A stretch of 64,000 bases of DNA from Paenibacillus agri (GCF_013359945.1 NZ_JABWCS010000193.1:1-64000), one strand, 5' to 3'. Positions 8,588-17,795 are shown, counted from the stretch's first letter. The notes: generated by a model not told the origin, from the letters alone. A program made the numbers and translations.

Positions 8588-9733
8588 ATGAAGGAAATCG
8601 GTATCGACATCAGCAGCCTGCCGTCGCCCAGCTATCTTGTGGATGAGAGATTGCTGGTACGCAACCTTGAAGTTTTGAATTCTGTGCAGGAACGCTCTGG
8701 CGCCAAGATCCTCTTGGCCCAGAAGGGTTTCTCTATGCACTCCATGTATCCGCTCGTCGGCAAGTACCTGCATGGCGTGACTTCCAGCTCCTTGTTCGAG
8801 GCCAGACTTGGCTATGAGAAAATGGGCAAAGAAGTTCATGTCTACGCTCCGGCCTACATGGACCGTGAGTTCGACGAAATCATGAGCTACAGCGATCATA
8901 TTGTGTTTAACTCCTTCGATCAATGGAACCGGTTCAAGGACCGGGTACAAAATGCACCGAAGAAGATCAGCTGCGGTATTCGCGTCAATCCGGAATATTC
9001 GGAGCTTGAAATTCCGCTATATGATCCGTGCTACAACTTCTCGAGAATGGGTGTAACCCTGCCGAACTTCCGTCCGGAAGAGCTGGAAGGTATTGATGGA
9101 CTGCATTTCCACACGATGTGTGAGCAAAACTCCGATACCTTGGAGCGGACCCTGAAGGTCGTTGAAGAGAAGTTCGGTGAATACCTGCATGGTATGAAAT
9201 GGCTGAACTTCGGCGGCGGACATCATATTACCCGTCCGGATTATGATCTGGATACCCTAGTTCGCTGTATTGTGTACATGAAAGAGAAGTATGATCTCGA
9301 GATTTATCTGGAGCCGGGCGAAGCAGTTGCTCTGAACACCGGATATCTGGTGGCTACTGTTCTCGACGTGATGCACAATGGAATGGATATTGCCATTCTG
9401 GATACCTCCGCAGAGTGTCATATGCCAGACGTTCTGGCTATGCCTTACCGTCCTGGTATTATTGGAGCTGGTGAGCCGGGTGAGCATCCGTATACGTACA
9501 GATTGGGCGGCATGACCTGTCTCGCAGGAGATGTCATTGGCGACTACTCCTTCAAGGAGCCTCTGAAGTACGGTGATAAGCTGGTGTTCCTGGATATGGC
9601 ACACTACTCCATGGTGAAGAATCACATGTTCAACGGTGTGAATTTGCCGGCCATTGCTTCCTATAACGAAGAAGAGGGCATCAAGGTTATCCGCGAATTC
9701 CAATTCGAGGATTTCAGCGGCCGTCTGTCCTAA
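8588..9733 (+). CDS. nspC: Carboxynorspermidine/carboxyspermidine decarboxylase
   Basis: A 381-residue PLP enzyme of the alanine-racemase-fold (type III) decarboxylases. It removes the carboxyl group from the product of the preceding gene to yield spermidine or norspermidine. The PLP lysine is K46 in LLAQKGF. The family hallmark FGGGHHITR and an EPGEA segment follow in the C-terminal half. Its length is normal for NspC. It starts 5 nt after the dehydrogenase stop and ends at a strong terminator, so the two form a complete operon. This is the alternative polyamine route that uses aspartate semialdehyde instead of decarboxylated S-adenosylmethionine. The symbol follows the family; the natural substrate may be the spermidine form. 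Confidence 0.9.
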   Translation: MKEIGIDISSLPSPSYLVDERLLVRNLEVLNSVQERSGAKILLAQKGFSMHSMYPLVGKYLHGVTSSSLFEARLGYEKMGKEVHVYAPAYMDREFDEIMSYSDHIVFNSFDQWNRFKDRVQNAPKKISCGIRVNPEYSELEIPLYDPCYNFSRMGVTLPNFRPEELEGIDGLHFHTMCEQNSDTLERTLKVVEEKFGEYLHGMKWLNFGGGHHITRPDYDLDTLVRCIVYMKEKYDLEIYLEPGEAVALNTGYLVATVLDVMHNGMDIAILDTSAECHMPDVLAMPYRPGIIGAGEPGEHPYTYRLGGMTCLAGDVIGDYSFKEPLKYGDKLVFLDMAHYSMVKNHMFNGVNLPAIASYNEEEGIKVIREFQFEDFSGRLS

Positions 9734-9747
9734 TCCTATACGTAATT

Positions 9748-9795
9748 AAAGGGAGCTTCCGATAGCCGGTTTACGGCTTGAGGAAGCTCCTTTGT
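9748..9795 (+). terminator. Terminator of the polyamine operon
   Basis: Hairpin GGGAGCTTCC...AGCC/GGCT...GGAAGCTCC followed by TTTG, 15 nt after the nspC stop. Confidence 0.8.
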
Positions 9796-9931
9796 TGTCC
9801 TGTGGCTTAAGTGATTGCCTTATGGAGTGAACTTAAGAATCCAATGCTATGAAGCGATAAAGCTTTAATAGACAGGGTATTGTCAGTTCGGGATGCTTAA
9901 ACTTAAGTTCAGCTAGTATTTGTCGCTCAGC

Positions 9932-11413
9932 TTACTTCATAGTGATGGCAATCCTGTCCTCCTGCGGTAGCCATTCTACGGTTGCACCCAGCTTCTCGCT
10001 GATAAACCGCAGCGGCAGATATAGGATGCCATTCACATTGAACGGTTTGTTCTGGAGTGTAACTAGCTCATTATTAACCCTGGTCTGTCCACTCGCGGCA
10101 CTGACGTTGATCGTAATGGCAGGCTTGCCGTCTTCGGTGCGGGCCACAGTTGCTAACTTGTTCATCTGATCAAAGGTCACTTTGGCGCCTAGCTTCTCAA
10201 ACACAGAACGAAGAGGAATGAAATTCTGACCATTCCTTGTAATGACACCACTGGTCAGAGCTACATTCTCACCATTCAGTGAGACAGAGATCGGCTTCTG
10301 TACAGGTACGGGCTTAGTATGGCTGAATTCATAGTCTCCATAACCCAATTCAGCATGCTTGTTCACACCCCAGCCCCAGAGTGTGCCGTCGTTCTTCTGC
10401 ATAATACTATGGCGCGGACCGCTGCGGATGGATTGTACATCCGAGAAAATTTGTTCAAATTCGGCATCCGCAGGCATGGAGGTGCGGTAGGTGGAGGCGG
10501 CGAAGAGCTTGCCGTCCGTGGTCAGGGCAAGAAGAGAGTTCTCCACGACAAAAGCATCCTGCACATGCTTGATCCCGCTCAGGAGGACAGGTACCGGATT
10601 ATCATTCCATGTAGTTCCATCCGAGACTCCCGTGATGGTCGCCCCCCAGAACCAAAGACGGGATTCGCCGTCAATCGCAATGTTGGAGTAGCTATTATGC
10701 CTGATGGCTTTAATGTTGGCTAGCGGTTGAAGCTGCACCGGGGTCATAGCCTTTGGTTTTGCACTCTTTCGTTCAAAGGTGGCGGGCCAGGTCCAGACGG
10801 TGCCGTCTGCCTTAAGGGCCATATTATGCACAATCTGCACCACGTTGTTCAGCCCCTGAACCGGCTCAAAGGTCTGTAATCGGTTATTATCCTTCCAGAC
10901 AGACCCGTCTTTCTTCAAAAAGATGTACTGTTCCTCTTCAAAAGCATAATAGCCTTGTATATCCGCGACATTATCGATGCCAGTTACTGGAATAAAGGTT
11001 GCGGGTTCCCATTCCTCCTGATTTGGAATGGAGGCGAATACGTCGCCCTGCTCATTCAGGGCCAGTGTGGTGTGTCCATAGCGGAAGACATCAATAATCC
11101 GTTCCAATCCTTTGACAGGGACCAGTTCAATGATCAGATCACGGCCTTTCCGTTCCCACAGCCAGACGGAGCCATCCTTCTTCAGTACATATCCGTCGTC
11201 AAAGATAGCCTGCACATCGGATAAACCAGAGATTTGGGTGGGCACAGGCTGATTGTAGCTCCATACCCACAGACTGCCATCACTTTTGATCAGGGAATCT
11301 TGACTGTAGGAAGTGATTTTACTGGCGGGAGCAGATTCAGCACTGACGATAGAAGCGCTTGCGGCCAGCGTAAGGCCCAACATGACACTGAGAAACAATG
11401 TTTTTTTATTCAT
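9932..11413 (-). CDS. Secreted RCC1-like repeat protein with C-terminal stalk domain
   Basis: A 493-residue protein. A signal peptide (about residues 1-25, ending SAES) is followed by roughly 340 residues of RCC1-type repeats. Blades are recognisable by recurring GSLWVWS, GSVWLWE, GTVWTW and GTLWGWG motifs, predicted to form a beta-propeller. The last ~120 residues are a copper-amine-oxidase N-terminal-like stalk domain with two copies of the NGxxFIPLR / NGILYLPLRF pattern and GATVEW. Such stalk domains are common on secreted Paenibacillus proteins and probably serve in wall attachment or assembly rather than catalysis. The gene stands alone and converges on the polyamine operon. The ligand of the propeller is unknown. 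No clear terminator was seen downstream. Confidence 0.82.
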   Translation of the reverse strand: MNKKTLFLSVMLGLTLAASASIVSAESAPASKITSYSQDSLIKSDGSLWVWSYNQPVPTQISGLSDVQAIFDDGYVLKKDGSVWLWERKGRDLIIELVPVKGLERIIDVFRYGHTTLALNEQGDVFASIPNQEEWEPATFIPVTGIDNVADIQGYYAFEEEQYIFLKKDGSVWKDNNRLQTFEPVQGLNNVVQIVHNMALKADGTVWTWPATFERKSAKPKAMTPVQLQPLANIKAIRHNSYSNIAIDGESRLWFWGATITGVSDGTTWNDNPVPVLLSGIKHVQDAFVVENSLLALTTDGKLFAASTYRTSMPADAEFEQIFSDVQSIRSGPRHSIMQKNDGTLWGWGVNKHAELGYGDYEFSHTKPVPVQKPISVSLNGENVALTSGVITRNGQNFIPLRSVFEKLGAKVTFDQMNKLATVARTEDGKPAITINVSAASGQTRVNNELVTLQNKPFNVNGILYLPLRFISEKLGATVEWLPQEDRIAITMK

Positions 11414-11669
11414 TTGTTTTGCACCTCGAAAATTATAATTGGGAAAATATAGGATGTTTTTCTCCTACAGTTAGACGCATTTTTGCTCAAAAAGTTTCCT
11501 TCTGGACAGCTAGAAACTCATACGTATCTCAGAAGGCCATGCAGGGAAGATTACGGTCTGAAGCTATCATTTTAAATTTTTATTATGCGAAAATAGATGC
11601 TGCTGTGATACAATAAATCAGTCTGTTTTTAGAGCAGGGGTCCGCATTTGGAGGAGGAATTCAGCATCA

Positions 11670-12293
11670 ATGAGACAAGCGCCATTTATTGCCGTGGAAG
11701 GTCCGATCGGAGCAGGGAAAACAACGCTGTCTTCGATGCTTGCCGAGACATTACACCTTCCTATTATTAAGGAAATTGTTGAAGAGAATCCGTTCCTAGA
11801 CAAGTTCTATCAGAACATGGACGATTGGAGCTTTCAACTGGAGATGTTCTTTCTCTGCAATCGGTATAAGCAGTTGGAGGATACGATTACCCAGTACATA
11901 GAGAAGGGCAAGCCGGTGATTTCGGATTACCATATTTATAAGAATCTGATTTTTAGCGAGCGGACCTTGAAGGGGACGAAGCGGGACAAGTACCGCCAAA
12001 TCTATCATGTGCTTACTGATGATCTGCCGAAGCCGGATATCATTCTATATATAAGAGCAGATCTCGATACCCTGCTGGCTAGAATTGCTAAGCGCGGCCG
12101 CTCTTTTGAAGAAGGGATGGACAAGGCCTATCTGCAGCAGCTGATCGAGGATTACGATGATGCGATGAGCTCTCTGGCTGCCCGTGAGCCGTCCACTATT
12201 ATTATGACCATAGATGGCAATACGGTCGATTTTGTGGAGAATCGGATGCATTATGAAGAAATTGCTGCAAAAGTAAAGGAGCTTATGGAATGA
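11670..12293 (+). CDS. dgk: Deoxyguanosine kinase (deoxynucleoside kinase family)
   Basis: A 207-residue salvage kinase that phosphorylates deoxyguanosine, and probably other purine deoxynucleosides, with ATP or another nucleoside triphosphate. The P-loop GPIGAGKT is at residues 11-18. A WSFQLEMFFLCNRY stretch and LTDDLPKPD follow, both familiar from B. subtilis Dgk (YaaG), which has the same length. The start is an ATG 12 nt after GAGGAGG. The stop overlaps the start of the partner kinase by four bases (ATGA), the same pairing as dgk/dck (yaaG/yaaF) in B. subtilis, so translation is probably coupled. A TGATACAAT extended -10 sequence lies about 60 nt upstream. Specificity is inferred from the pairing. 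Confidence 0.92.
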   Translation: MRQAPFIAVEGPIGAGKTTLSSMLAETLHLPIIKEIVEENPFLDKFYQNMDDWSFQLEMFFLCNRYKQLEDTITQYIEKGKPVISDYHIYKNLIFSERTLKGTKRDKYRQIYHVLTDDLPKPDIILYIRADLDTLLARIAKRGRSFEEGMDKAYLQQLIEDYDDAMSSLAAREPSTIIMTIDGNTVDFVENRMHYEEIAAKVKELME

Positions 12294-12943
12294 ACCAATA
12301 TCAAATCCCGGAGAACGCAATCATAACGGTGGCCGGAACCGTGGGTGTAGGAAAATCGACACTGACAGGTGCGCTGGCGAGCCGGCTCGGCTTCCAGACC
12401 TCACTGGAGCAGGTGGATCATAACCCTTACCTGGAGAAGTTCTATCATGATTTTGAACGGTGGAGCTTCCACCTGCAAATTTATTTCCTGGCTGAACGCT
12501 TCAAGGAGCAGAAGAAGATGTTCGAGATGGGTGGAGGGTTCGTGCAGGACCGTTCCATTTATGAGGACACCGGTATTTTTGCCAAAATGCATGCAGATCA
12601 AGGGACGATGTCTAAGACGGATTATGAGACCTACACCAGTCTTTATGAAGCCATGGTAATGACCCCGTACTTCCCGCACCCGGATGTGCTGATCTACATT
12701 GAGGGCAGTCTGCCATCGATCCTAACCCGGATTAATGAACGTGGCCGCGAGATGGAGATTCAGACGGATGTTTCTTACTGGGAGCAGATGCACCGCCGGT
12801 ATTCGATATGGATCGATGAATTCAAGGCTTGCCCGGTGCTGCGCCTGAACATTGATGACTATGACGTGCATGATCCGGCGTCCCTCTCCGATATCCTGGA
12901 GCAGGTGGGTCGGACCATTGCGGGCTCGGGAGCTAAAATATAA
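12290..12943 (+). CDS. dck: Deoxyadenosine/deoxycytidine kinase
   Basis: A 217-residue deoxynucleoside kinase, the same length as B. subtilis Dck (YaaF). The P-loop AGTVGVGKST spans residues 15-24. The EQVDHNPYLEKFYHDFERW segment carries substrate-pocket residues, and QDRSIYEDTGIFA contains the catalytic DRS motif. An RINERGREME stretch corresponds to the lid. It phosphorylates dAdo and dCyd for salvage into dNTPs. It shares a 4-bp ATGA overlap with dgk and ends before a terminator, so the operon is two genes. The close match to the remembered B. subtilis sequence makes the assignment firm. Confidence 0.94.
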   Translation: MNQYQIPENAIITVAGTVGVGKSTLTGALASRLGFQTSLEQVDHNPYLEKFYHDFERWSFHLQIYFLAERFKEQKKMFEMGGGFVQDRSIYEDTGIFAKMHADQGTMSKTDYETYTSLYEAMVMTPYFPHPDVLIYIEGSLPSILTRINERGREMEIQTDVSYWEQMHRRYSIWIDEFKACPVLRLNIDDYDVHDPASLSDILEQVGRTIAGSGAKI

Positions 12944-12950
12944 TTCCTGG

Positions 12951-12981
12951 AAAAGGCGGCACGCTTAGATGCCGTCTTTTT
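12951..12981 (+). terminator. Terminator of dgk-dck
   Basis: Hairpin AAGGCGGCA/TGCCGTCTT (one G-U pair) with an 8-nt loop and a T run, directly after dck. Confidence 0.75.
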
Positions 12982-13062
12982 GCTGTCAGCAGAGGGATGC
13001 ATGTTTAATTTGCCCGGCCCATGTTACAATATTTGAACAACAAGATGACGAGGTGACGATAG

Positions 13063-14244
13063 TTGAAGTATGATTTTGACCGTGTAATTAACCGCCGCAA
13101 TACGGGTTCCGTCAAATGGGATGAATGCGGAAAGCTATTTGGGAACGAGAATATTCTGCCTTTGTGGGTAGCAGATATGGACTTTGAAAGCCCGCCAGCT
13201 GTGAAGGAGGCGCTGCTTCGCCGTGCGGAGCTGGGGCTTTATGGATATAGTATCAGTGATGACTCTTATCAGGGGTCAATTATCTCCTGGTTTGAGAGAA
13301 GGCACGACTGGGAGTTGAAGCGGGAGTGGATTGTTAATTCGCCTGGTGTCGTAGTCAGCCTGGGATTGTGTGTGGAGCTGTTTAGCGCGCCGGGGGATGG
13401 AGTGATTATTCAGACTCCTGTCTATCGTCCATTCTATGATGTGATTGAAATGAATGGCCGGACGCTGGTCAAGAATCCGCTTTTGCAGCAGGGTGGCCGT
13501 TATGAGATGGATTATGAAGGACTGGAGAGACTAATGCAGGACGGAGCAAAACTGATGATTCTGTGCAGTCCGCATAATCCTGTCGGCCGGATATGGGAAC
13601 GTGATGAATTGCTGCGTCTGGGCGAGCTATGCCTGCAGTATGGAGTGACGGTTATTTCGGACGGCATTCATTGCGATATGGAGTTCGAAGGTCATAAGTA
13701 CGTCTCGTTTGCCGGATTGTCTCCGGAACTGGCGGACATTACGGTGACAGCATTGTCTGTGACGAAGACCTTTAATTCACCGGGCCTGCAAACCTCCTTT
13801 ATCGTGGCCTCCAACCCCGTGCTGCGGCGAAAATTCAAGCGTAGACTGGATGCGCTTGGACTTCACAATATCGGGTATTTTGCCGCAGAGGTCGTCAAGG
13901 CTGCTTACAATGAAAGTGAAGATTGGCTGGAAGAGCTAATTCAATACATTGCTGGCAACGTGAAATATGCTACCGATTATTTAGAGCGCTATCTGCCGCA
14001 GATTGGCATTACCCGCCCGGATGGGACCTACCTGCTATGGATCGATTGCAGGGCGCTTGGACTTGATGTTCCGGGCCTCAAGAAGCTAATGTACAAGGAA
14101 GCCCAGATTGCCTTCCAAGAAGGTTCGATATTTGGCACCGAAGGCGAAGGTTATCTGCGGATCAATCTCGCCTGTCCCCGTTCCACGCTGCAGGAAGCGC
14201 TGGAGCGCTTTGTCAGAGCTGTCGGGACCATAAACGCACAATAA
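13063..14244 (+). CDS. patB: PatB/MalY-type C-S beta-lyase (class II aminotransferase fold)
   Basis: A 393-residue fold-type-I PLP enzyme. It begins with the MalY/PatB signature KYDFDRVINRRNTGSVKWD and then WVADMDF. The PLP lysine is K235 in LSVTKTFNSPG. CSPHNPVGR and SDGIHCDMEF supply the cofactor-binding Asn and Asp. The C-terminal arginine region GYLRINLACPRS binds the substrate carboxylate. Family members cleave cystathionine or cysteine conjugates to a thiol, pyruvate and ammonia. The start is TTG because AGGTGA sits 5 nt upstream. A TACAAT -10 element lies about 33 nt before the start. A nucleoside hydrolase follows 30 nt downstream in the same direction, with no obvious metabolic link. 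A role in methionine salvage or in C-S lyase detoxification is equally possible. Confidence 0.88.
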   Translation: MKYDFDRVINRRNTGSVKWDECGKLFGNENILPLWVADMDFESPPAVKEALLRRAELGLYGYSISDDSYQGSIISWFERRHDWELKREWIVNSPGVVVSLGLCVELFSAPGDGVIIQTPVYRPFYDVIEMNGRTLVKNPLLQQGGRYEMDYEGLERLMQDGAKLMILCSPHNPVGRIWERDELLRLGELCLQYGVTVISDGIHCDMEFEGHKYVSFAGLSPELADITVTALSVTKTFNSPGLQTSFIVASNPVLRRKFKRRLDALGLHNIGYFAAEVVKAAYNESEDWLEELIQYIAGNVKYATDYLERYLPQIGITRPDGTYLLWIDCRALGLDVPGLKKLMYKEAQIAFQEGSIFGTEGEGYLRINLACPRSTLQEALERFVRAVGTINAQ

Positions 14245-14274
14245 CATTATGTATATAACAAGGAGGCAACAGCG

Positions 14275-15225
14275 ATGAACCCAACCAGACTTATTTTAGA
14301 TGTAGACACAGGGATAGACGATGCATTGGCGATTTTATATGCCTTGAAGGCACCGAATGTGGTGATCGAGGGGATTACGACGATTTTTGGAAATGTGGAT
14401 GTGGAGCAAGCCACGGAGAATACGCTCCGATTGTTGTCACTGGCACAGCCTGGGTATGAGATTCCGGTTGCCGTTGGTGCAGGCACAGCATTAGCGAAAA
14501 AGACCGCAGGATATGCTACCGGCGTTCATGGCGAGAACGGGATCGGCGGGGTGGAACTGGCATCCTCCAACCAGCAACCGGTTCAAGAAACAGCAGCAGA
14601 GTTTATCGTTCGCATCGCCAAGGAGAACCCGGGCGAGATCGTACTGGTCACGCTGGCCCATTTGACTAACTTGTCGCAGGCTCTGGAGCTGGAACCGAAT
14701 CTGAAGAATCTGTTGAAGAAGGTTGTTGTGATGGGCGGCACAGTCTTCAGACCGGGGAACAAAACGCCAGTGGCGGAAGCCAATATCTGGGGGGACCCGG
14801 AGGCCGCCGACCATGTATTCACTTCGGGTCTGCCACTGACGATGGTAGGACTGGATGTTACCCAGAAGACGGTGATTACGCGGGAGCACCTGAATCTCCT
14901 ACAGCGTCAGGGACGGGAAGAGAATCGCGAGATCATCGCGTTCATGGAAGAGTCGCTATCTCACTATTTCAAGTTCTATCAAGAAGTGAACTATTTCATC
15001 GAAAGCGCACCGCTGCATGATCCCCTGGCATTGATGGTGGCTCTGCAGCCAGACCTGGTCACAACCCGGCAGATGAAAGTACGGGTGGAGTGCAAGGGAG
15101 AACATACAGCTGGTATGGTCGTTGCAGATCTGCGTCCTCAGCCTAAAGTTGGAGAATTCATAGAGGTAGCAGTTGAGGTAGATACGGAGCGTGCGGTGGG
15201 TGTGTTCCTCAGTGCCTTCATATAA
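14275..15225 (+). CDS. Nucleoside hydrolase (inosine/uridine-preferring type)
   Basis: A 316-residue enzyme that hydrolyses the N-glycosidic bond of ribonucleosides to free base and ribose. The N-terminal calcium-binding aspartate cluster LILDVDTGIDDALA (D9, D11, D15, D16) is the family fingerprint. VMGGTVFRPGN and AEANIWGDPEAADHVF follow, then a late HDPLALMVAL segment supplying the last Ca ligand. The length is typical. An AAGGAGG site precedes the ATG. It lies 30 nt after patB with no terminator between, so co-transcription is likely. Purine versus pyrimidine preference cannot be told from sequence. The upstream dgk/dck pair is also nucleoside salvage, although a terminator separates the units. 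Confidence 0.92.
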   Translation: MNPTRLILDVDTGIDDALAILYALKAPNVVIEGITTIFGNVDVEQATENTLRLLSLAQPGYEIPVAVGAGTALAKKTAGYATGVHGENGIGGVELASSNQQPVQETAAEFIVRIAKENPGEIVLVTLAHLTNLSQALELEPNLKNLLKKVVVMGGTVFRPGNKTPVAEANIWGDPEAADHVFTSGLPLTMVGLDVTQKTVITREHLNLLQRQGREENREIIAFMEESLSHYFKFYQEVNYFIESAPLHDPLALMVALQPDLVTTRQMKVRVECKGEHTAGMVVADLRPQPKVGEFIEVAVEVDTERAVGVFLSAFI

Positions 15226-15337
15226 AATTGCACTTTGTCTTCTTTAATTTGCTATATATATCATATTTGGTAAAATGATAGTGAGAAAAATAGAATAGCA
15301 AACTGAAAATCATATTCTCTTAGATTGGAGACTCCTT

Positions 15338-16588
15338 ATGAAACGGTTCAGCAAACTCTTATTATGCCTCGCTATCACCTTGGGCAGTGCCTCAGCCCTG
15401 CAGGCAAGTACTACCGAGGCCGCCGGAGCATCTGATGGGGTAAAGATCATCCTGGACGGATATCCATTACCCTTCCCGGTAGAACCAGCTATGATGAATG
15501 GAACGACCATGGTGCCCTTCCGGGCGATCTCTGAAGCACTTGGCATTAAGGTAGAGTGGAATCAGGGTGCCAAGCAGATCACAGCCACCAAGGTGGATGC
15601 TGCTGACGCCAAGGTAGTTGTGCTTACACTCGGCAGCAAGGATGCCACCGTTAATGGCGGGACGGTCAAGCTAACCGTCGCTCCGCAAAATGTGCGTGGT
15701 ACCACGATGATTCCGCTGAGCTTCTTCAGCGGGCAGTTCGGTGCGGCGGTGACCTGGGATCAGGCTACCAAGACTGTTTCTATCACTTCGCCGAAGACGG
15801 ACATGTATAAGCTCGGCTTCTACGCGCAGGGAGCTTACGGCGAGGTCTCGCTGATCCCGAGCTTCGACGCCGTTGCTTTCGGCTGGAGCCGGATTGACCG
15901 CAGCGGGAATTTTACAACCACAGGTGATGAATTCAGATGGCCGAAGCCAGCGGGAGATGTGACACCGGAATCTCTTGTTCTGGACGCGGCTGCCGGAGGA
16001 ACGGATCCTTACCTGATGGTCTATTCAGTGGATGGGAAGCTTGAGCTGACTAAGAACCTGGAGGACAAGGTTCTTCAGGAGCAGACTATAACCAGTATTG
16101 TGGATACTGCGTCCCAAAAAGGGTTTAAAGGTATTGCACTCGATTTAGAGGGTCTCGGACTTACGGGGGACAAGGCCAAGGTGCAGGGAGAGTACAATGC
16201 TTTTGTGAAGAATCTGTCCGCCAAAGCCAAGGCAGCAGGTTTGAAGCTTACCGTTATTCTTCACCCGCTTAATAGCTCTTATAAGGGTTATGATTACAAG
16301 ACACTCGGAAGCTTAGCGGATGACCTGATCATTATGGCTTATGCCTATGAGGATGAATCCCGGCCTGAGCCGATTAACAAGGTCGATGAGGGGATCCGGC
16401 TAGCCCTGCAGCAGGTCAACAAGGACAAGCTGATTCTCGGTATTTCCGTATATAGCGAGAATGAGAGCTCAGTTAATGCCAAGATCGGGTTGGCTAAGCG
16501 ATATGGTCTCAAAGGCATTGCTATCTGGCGGATCGGCATTATCGGGCAACCGGCTTTGGCTGAAATGAGCAAGTCCGTGGAATTCTAG
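15338..16588 (+). CDS. Secreted stalk-domain protein with GH18-like catalytic domain
   Basis: A 416-residue exported protein. A signal peptide (about 1-26, cleaved near LQAST) is followed by a copper-amine-oxidase-like stalk domain (about 35-150) with the NGTTMVPFRAISEALGIKVEW and GTTMIPLSFFS repeats. A glycoside hydrolase family 18 barrel (about 160-416) follows. The GH18 active strand reads GIALDLEGLG with E271 as the probable acid and D269 before it, as in YaaH/YdhD-type spore or wall hydrolases. It probably cleaves N-acetylglucosamine-containing polymers such as peptidoglycan at the cell surface. The final strand IAIWRIG matches the usual GH18 tryptophan strand. The gene is followed 72 nt later by an MBL-fold gene with its own ribosome site. 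Confidence 0.85.
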   Translation: MKRFSKLLLCLAITLGSASALQASTTEAAGASDGVKIILDGYPLPFPVEPAMMNGTTMVPFRAISEALGIKVEWNQGAKQITATKVDAADAKVVVLTLGSKDATVNGGTVKLTVAPQNVRGTTMIPLSFFSGQFGAAVTWDQATKTVSITSPKTDMYKLGFYAQGAYGEVSLIPSFDAVAFGWSRIDRSGNFTTTGDEFRWPKPAGDVTPESLVLDAAAGGTDPYLMVYSVDGKLELTKNLEDKVLQEQTITSIVDTASQKGFKGIALDLEGLGLTGDKAKVQGEYNAFVKNLSAKAKAAGLKLTVILHPLNSSYKGYDYKTLGSLADDLIIMAYAYEDESRPEPINKVDEGIRLALQQVNKDKLILGISVYSENESSVNAKIGLAKRYGLKGIAIWRIGIIGQPALAEMSKSVEF

Positions 16589-16660
16589 GGACATACATCC
16601 GAAAAAACGTCTGTTGAACAGGATAGCCGCAGACTTCAAGCAGAAAGGCAGGAGACAGCT

Positions 16661-17512
16661 ATGAATACACAGAACTCGCGTAAAGGTCAAACCATTATCG
16701 AGGAAGTAAATGAAACAGAGGTTCCTTATGGTACTCTGGCGGTATGGTTTCTTGGGCAGGAAAGTGTCATTATCAAAGGGGACGGCCTCACCGTCTACAT
16801 CGATCCGTATGTATCCGAGAATCCTGATCGTACTTATCCCGCTCCAATCGGGCCTGAAGATATCACGAACGCTGATATTTGCTTGATTACACATGATCAT
16901 CTTGACCATCTGGATACGGGTTCGATTCCTTCCATCGTGAAGAACAATGCTGATGTCCGCTTTATGGCTCCGGCCGTATGCGCAGCACCGCTGCACGAAC
17001 TGGGTGTGAAGGAAGCTCAACTGCTGACCGCGAAACCGGAGAACTGGATAGAGATGGGACCTAAGCTCAAGGTACTGCCTGTAACCGCCGCACATGAGCA
17101 GTTGGATAAAGACAGCGAAGGACTCCCGCATTATGTTGGATACATTCTTGAGTTGAATGGGGTTACGCTCTATCATGCCGGGGACACCGTGTTGTTCCCC
17201 GAGTTAATTGAGACAGTCAGCCGTCAGCACATTGATTTGGCGATGCTGCCGATTAACGGGCGTGATTATTTCCGCAACCAGCGCGACATTGCCGGCAATA
17301 TGGATTACCGGGAGGCTGCCGAGTTCGCGGCTGTAGCGGGATTCGAGACGGTTATCCCGCTGCACTATGATATTTTTGCTGGAAATGCCGAGAATCCGGG
17401 TTACTTTGTGGATTATCTGTACCGTCATTTCCCGGAGCAGAAATTCCATGTGATGGCCCGGGCGGAACGGTTCATCTATGTGTCGCCTAAGGCTTTTTTG
17501 AACAGCAAATAG
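16661..17512 (+). CDS. MBL-fold metal-dependent hydrolase (UlaG-like)
   Basis: A 283-residue metallo-beta-lactamase-fold enzyme. The metal motif HDHLDH occupies residues 78-83. A second metal histidine lies in TAAHEQ, a YHAGDTVLFPE segment carries the bridging Asp, and a final HYDIF histidine completes the site. The overall arrangement, with AVWFLGQESVIIKG at the start, resembles L-ascorbate-6-phosphate lactonase (UlaG) and related sugar-lactone or phosphodiester hydrolases. No ascorbate PTS genes lie nearby, so that substrate is not supported. A GGCAGGAGA ribosome site precedes the ATG, and a strong terminator follows. The enzyme is cytosolic with no signal peptide. Confidence 0.85.
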   Translation: MNTQNSRKGQTIIEEVNETEVPYGTLAVWFLGQESVIIKGDGLTVYIDPYVSENPDRTYPAPIGPEDITNADICLITHDHLDHLDTGSIPSIVKNNADVRFMAPAVCAAPLHELGVKEAQLLTAKPENWIEMGPKLKVLPVTAAHEQLDKDSEGLPHYVGYILELNGVTLYHAGDTVLFPELIETVSRQHIDLAMLPINGRDYFRNQRDIAGNMDYREAAEFAAVAGFETVIPLHYDIFAGNAENPGYFVDYLYRHFPEQKFHVMARAERFIYVSPKAFLNSK

Positions 17513-17547
17513 AATGATCATCTGTAATAGATAAGATAATTAAGTGG

Positions 17548-17576
17548 AACCCCCTCGAAGTTGTGAGGGGGTTTTT
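17548..17576 (+). terminator. Terminator of the MBL-fold gene
   Basis: AACCCCCTC/GAGGGGGTT hairpin with a 7-nt loop and a T run. Confidence 0.9.
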
Positions 17577-17611
17577 GCTGTGGTTGTGGATGTTTGTACA
17601 TATATATCTTG

Positions 17612-17680
17612 AACTAAAGAAAGAAACGGAAAGGGGAGAAGGAGTGGGGAGAAGATTGGAACTGTAGGAGCGCTATCTAA
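17612..17680 (-). repeat. Inverted fragment of the repeat tail
   Basis: Read on the minus strand this segment (CAGTTCCAATCTTCTCCCC then CTTTCCGTTTCTTTC) resembles the T/C-rich distal tail of the intergenic repeat, for example 29569-29615 and 53627-53660. No arm sequences accompany it. It may be an eroded fragment; similarity was judged by eye. Confidence 0.35.
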
Positions 17681-17795
17681 TTTGGTTTCGGTTTACATAG
17701 AATAAAAGTCACATAATCCTGCGCTGCAAACCTTTATAATCACTAAGGTTGAATTCATTTACCATACTTACTATTTTGCAGGAGGACTTGTGAAC

